Below are positions 59,795 through 64,000 of a stretch of 64,000 bases of DNA, piece after piece (position 1 is the stretch's first letter; each line of letters starts with the position of its first letter). Position numbers and translations under genes: made by a program. The notes under the pieces are model-generated. The model saw only the letters and a program-made list of their open reading frames with translations. It ran no database searches and was not told where the DNA came from. The stretch is from Punica granatum (lineage: Eukaryota; Streptophyta; Magnoliopsida; Myrtales; Lythraceae): positions 1,178,001-1,242,000 of the forward strand of contig NC_045132.1 in the NCBI RefSeq assembly GCF_007655135.1, in the 5' to 3' direction.

Positions 59795-60674
59795 CTGGCT
59801 ACTATACAAACAATTAAATAAATGTAAATTGTATTATTCAAAATTAGTTTAAATCTATTAATTTATTATTGCATAAAATGTGAAATTAATTATTAAAATA
59901 TTTTATTGTGTTAAGAAGGAATATATTTTCCAAAAATCAGAATAATTTTTATAAAAGTTGTTATATAAATGTGCTAAAACAAATATTTACAACGCAATAT
60001 ATATAAACACCACGAAAAATTCAATTGAACCTATATATAGAATTTTAAAAATAATAGTAGACATAAAAGAAAAAATTATAACATATCACTATGAACTTAA
60101 TCTTATAAATAAAATAAAAATAAAAATAAAGATGACGAAATGCTATCATTGAAAGAGGGCAAAACAATTTCCTATTATAGTTACTAAACTTAATTAATGT
60201 AAGTGACAAATATATATTAACAATTAACTTAAATATCATATACAACTTATTTGATCATATTATTATAATCGACTTACTCCAACTTTTAACAAAAAAATAT
60301 AATAATTCTATTTGAAAATTGCAATTATTAATAGAAAATATTTTTAATAAGAAAATTGGTTCTCAAAATATAATAATTATAATAAGAACATATATAGCTA
60401 AAAATAAAAGAGAACTCGTGCAATGGACGGGAAAAGAAGACTATTATATATATAAGATGTAGTTGCCATATTAATGGTTAGTATATATAGATTAATATAT
60501 AATATGTATATATAGATTGAATATATTAAAGATACAGTTGCCATTTTCTGATAATTCAACATCTGTGTATATTTTAGCCTCCTACCTAGCCGAGTATCTT
60601 TTAAATGAGAACAATATATTCTATATATAATTTAAACATATTTTTTCCCTTCTTCCAGAAATTTTTCTTTTTCT
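59795..60674. other. Very AT-rich spacer
   Basis: Low-complexity A/T sequence; no gene seen. Confidence 0.5.
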
Positions 60675-61400
60675 TAGTTGAATTTTGATTTGTTGAATGA
60701 ATCTTTTATTTACAAATTTGAAATTAATTGTTTTGATATTGATTGTTTTCGTAGGTCTCTATTCCGGTTCCATTACGAGTGTCGCTTCAAAAACTGTAAG
60801 AAAATTCTAATTTCTATGCCTTATATATTACTTTTTTATTCTAATTTCATAGTTTATTGAAAATCATTTCTCCATATACTTCGACTTTGATAGCTTTATT
60901 TGTTTGTTATTATTCTTTAGGTGAGTTTCGATTCGTAGAACGAATTTTTCAAAGCAAATTTCAAACTAATTACTTCGATATTGATTGTTTAAATAATATT
61001 GTCCAAATGTTTCTCCAAATTCGAAATTTATTGTTTCGACATTGATTGTCTTAACATGATCTCTATTCCAATTCCATTACAGATGTCGCTTCAGTAACTA
61101 TAAGACTTTTCTAATTTATATACTTTGAATATTTCTTTTTTATTCTTATTTCATAATTTAATGAAAGTCTTTCCTTCATGAAAATTTGAGTTCAGTAGCT
61201 TTATTTATTTATTCTTATTCATTGGTTGAATTTTGATTTGTAGATAAAATTTTCAAACTAGTTGTTGAGTGTTGCTTAAGTAATTGAAAATCCACCAATA
61301 TTTCTTTCTTATTATTATTTTATAATTCAATTGACCGCTTTCTTTCATCAACTTTGAATTCAATATTTTAATTAATTTATTTATTTTTATAAAGTTTGTT
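60675..61400. repeat. Three degenerate tandem units of about 180-305 bp
   Basis: Units start at 60675, 60918 and 61223 with versions of GGTTGAATTTTGATTTGTAG. Later shared blocks are 'ttccattac..tgtcgctt', 'attctaatttcat..ttattgaaa' and 'agctttattt'. Unit two has an extra internal repeat of its 'attgttt.gatattgattgt' block; unit three is shorter. Confidence 0.65.
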
Positions 61401-62367
61401 GTGAGTAGTCATAACTCATAACAATGATACTATACTTTTCTATAGTTTTAGATTCTTATTTTTCAATTCCTAATTTTAACATAAAACTCAATAATTTATA
61501 TATATATATATATTGAATTTTATATTATTTAATAATACGAATAAGTTCTGATATTTTAAGATTTCTATCTTTTAATTTTTTAATAATCGTCATCTATGGA
61601 AAGCACGAGTCTTCGTCTAGTTTGACATAATATGTAGACAATTTTATAACTTCTCATGAGGCGGGCGCACCCTATTTTCCCTTAAATCCATCCCTGCTGA
61701 CATGACTAACCGAAATCGTTTGAGAAGTTTCACATCAAATGATGAATTTTAGAAATTTCTTATATATTTCAAATTATAAAATCACATTCTTTTTTAACAA
61801 AATATATTTCATGCATGAGTATATGCTTTAAAATTAGGTCTCTATTTTCGACCGGCCATATTAATTTTCAGAAAACTGTTCTCCAAATTTTACTCGAACC
61901 TTTTCTTTTTCTTCCCTAATTAAATTCAATTTCTTTAGGAAAAGAAGAGACCTTGTTTACCGAATCCAAAGTAAGTATTTATAAGTGCGACCTGAAACTC
62001 AAAAAACCTGATTACCAAATGATGTTTTGCCATATGTTCTTTTATTTTTGTGATATATCTAAACTATTACTTGATGTAAACCAACCATCAAACGGTATTC
62101 TAAATTCGAAAATCCTAGAAATTCCATGTTTATCTAGTCAACTTATGGAGATGCTATAATCATCAAAACCACCACGAGCAATGATCAAATTCTATTGAGT
62201 TTGACTCATAGTGATCATTTATCAAAGAATGACTCTGGTTATCAAATGATTGAACAACCGGGAGCAATTTACTTACGATACTTAGTTGACATTCATAAAA
62301 AGTATCTAATGAATTATGGTCAATTGTGATGTTTGAGTGAAAGTCGAGGGGAATATTTGTTCGGCAT
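61401..62367. other. AT-rich spacer with short open frames
   Basis: Contains a TA microsatellite near 61500. An open stretch at 61950-62159 and its surroundings look mildly protein-like but match nothing I recognise. Confidence 0.4.
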
Positions 62368-62729
62368 AAAAGTTTTCGAAGAGGCATATTAATTATGTGA
62401 GGTCATCCGATTGCGATATAGCGAAGAATCTCCATGTAGCAGTGACTCCCTTAATTATTGAAATTGCTCCATCTTCGAGCAAGCCAAGTGACAAAAATCC
62501 CATTAATCGGAATATTCTTGTTCTGGCATCGGAGGATCAATCCGCTAGAGTCGATTGTAATGATCAATCAATTCCATTACACGACTCATATGTTGATGGG
62601 CCTGGCGTATCTCATGAAGAAGAGGAGGAAGTTGGTCTTGACAATGAAGAATTTGAAGTGGATGAAGACTTCTGTGATTTGAGCCTAATTTCAAGTCTTC
62701 ATCCAAGAATGACTAATGTTTCTCTCTAA
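62368..62729 (+). pseudogene. Unidentified open frame with acidic C-terminus
   Basis: Open frame of about 120 codons between a TAA and a terminal TAA, with no in-frame ATG near its beginning. It contains DCDIAKNLHVAVTPLIIEIA, a Ser/Pro/Lys-rich linker, then an acidic stretch (HEEEEEVGLDNEEFEVDEDF) and ends in RMTNVSL. Composition is more protein-like than the AT-rich surroundings. It may be a last exon or a gene remnant. No domain recognised and no function proposed. Confidence 0.35.
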
Positions 62730-64000
62730 CTATCAACTTTCTTACCCTCTTCGATGTCTTCGAGGAGAAAAATGTTAAAGCAGCTGTCTGAAAAAGGCTC
62801 CCTTTCGTCTTTAAGCTAAAAATAGTCACTTCACCCGTTACTTGAAATTATTATTTATTAATAACTCAGTATATTTTTATCATTTAACTCTGCCATAAAA
62901 ACTATTAATTAGTTTATGATTATACAATAAACTTTGTAATGATCTTCAAATCGATTAAAAGCAGAAAATATTACCGTTATTCCATTGAGTTATCTCTAAA
63001 TAAATACTTCATTTACAAAATAGGTAGTATATTTATATGCTTTGTAACATATTTATTAAATTTACTTAGTCTTTTTTTGGTTGATAATTTATTTAATCTC
63101 TTATCTTTTTTTTTTTGGTTTTGGTAGAAAAGAACTAAGATTGCTACTTAGTCTTTGAACTCGTACTTTGTGTGGTTTACATACATATATATTAATATAT
63201 GTTCTTGTAAAACTTGTTTTAATTTTTATTTTTAATAAATTAATGTACACTATTTAAATGAGAAAAATTAATGATGTCTCGATTGAAATTTTTTATTTAG
63301 AGTTTTATATTTAGAATTTTTCATAAAGTGGAGTTTTTGTTCAATAAGAATGAACTTAATAAACTCGTAGGAGAGATGTGCGGCAGTATCTCTATTGCTG
63401 GAGCGCGTCTCTCATTTGAGAGACCAACGGGCGGTTGCTGCGTGGCAGCCTCTGGGCCTCACGCGGCAACTTTTGCTCTTTTTTTTTCTTTTTTTCAAAT
63501 TAAATTATGAGCTCCATTTTAGAGACTCAAAAATATAAACTATGGTCGAAGTGGTAAGTCTTTCTTTTTGTTGAGTGAATCTCTAAATGATATGTCTATT
63601 ATGTGGCAACGAGGGATGCACTTCAGAGACTCAATTCAGAGACTATGGCCAAAGATAGTCTTACCTTTTGATTTTAATCGACATTGGTTAATTAACTCTA
63701 CAATGCGAAGTCAAGGTCTGATATATATCAATGCACATTACACAAGAGAGAAGAAAAGATAAGTACAAAATTATTTCAGTGGAAATGTAATTTTTCTTTT
63801 AATAATGAGTTTTTTAAGTTTTACATATATTTATTGTAAACATGGGAATCACAAAAGAAAAAGGTTAACTTTCTGAAAAACTCTATACATTTTGGAGAAA
63901 GTAAATACTTATTTTAATTTAATTAATTCTAATTTTTTATTTCACTCTAAGATAATAAGACAACATCCTATATTTTTATATCAAATTATATGTATATATA
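62730..64000. other. AT-rich DNA to window end
   Basis: A GC-richer patch at 63375-63475 (GAGCGCGTCTCTCATTTGAG, then CGGGCGGTTGCTGCG) stands out and may be a transposon fragment; the rest is AT-rich with no supported gene. Confidence 0.4.

Noticed and set aside
61600..61625. CACGAGTCTTCGTCTAGT, resembling a Helitron 3' end (CTAG|T)
   Set aside because: No clear 3' hairpin of the right spacing and no 5' TC end or Rep/helicase found; chance match likely.
63328..63510. GC-richer open frame near the right end
   Set aside because: No in-frame ATG at its head and no recognisable domain; the patch looks like a transposon fragment.

Overview
This is nuclear DNA from a flowering plant, most likely a core eudicot. 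The signs are intron-containing genes with GT..AG splice sites, plastid DNA copied into the nucleus, plant-type LINE, CACTA, hAT and Mutator-like elements, long solo-LTR-like elements, and AT-rich intergenic DNA. Nothing bacterial or viral was seen. I cannot name the species from the sequence.

Layout. 1-4450: AT-rich DNA with an inverted pair of 21-bp minisatellites and no convincing gene. 4450-10260: a mosaic of plastid-derived DNA (psbM twice, trnD, a trnY with an internal deletion, trnE, part of ycf3 exon 2). The two psbM-side segments form a large inverted repeat. It is flanked and invaded by DNA transposons: a repeat family here called X, two hAT-type MITEs with 8-bp target-site duplications, and a fold-back MITE. 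10300-50050: the core of the window, a tandemly duplicated cluster. Its ancestral unit reads: gene for a small secreted 6-cysteine peptide (here called SCR), about 2 kb of shared spacer, FAD-dependent monooxygenase gene (here FMO), then a decayed exon 4-5 fragment of a more divergent FMO paralogue. 50600-53450: a TRIM-like element and a degraded CACTA transposon. 54500-58330: one nearly full ORF2-type LINE with a 14-bp target-site duplication. 58330-64000: very AT-rich DNA with a Mutator-type MITE, a degenerate tandem repeat and one unidentified open frame.

Four protein-coding genes look intact: SCR1 (10921-11169), SCR3 (21785-22033), FMO1 (29708-31612) and FMO2 (46036-47949). FMO1 and FMO2 each have five exons with identical lengths and phases (230, 63, 172, 229 and 542 nt) and encode 411 residues. 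The rest of the cluster records gene death. The first unit lost its FMO by a deletion fusing the FMO promoter to the inside of an LTR. A second SCR copy is headless and carries a stop. The third unit lost its SCR gene. Three FMO exon 4-5 relics remain.

Long non-coding LTR-like elements (TG..CA ends, 5-bp target-site duplications) account for much of the length. One (32271-41941) separates FMO1 from its downstream relic and itself contains a second (33764-38054). A third (22398-25448) sits downstream of SCR3. An AE7/MIP18-like gene fragment with an intron and an exact 175-bp direct repeat is inserted upstream of FMO1. The co-duplication of a secreted cysteine-rich peptide gene with an FAD monooxygenase suggests a lineage-specific, possibly defence-related cluster, but that function is inference only.
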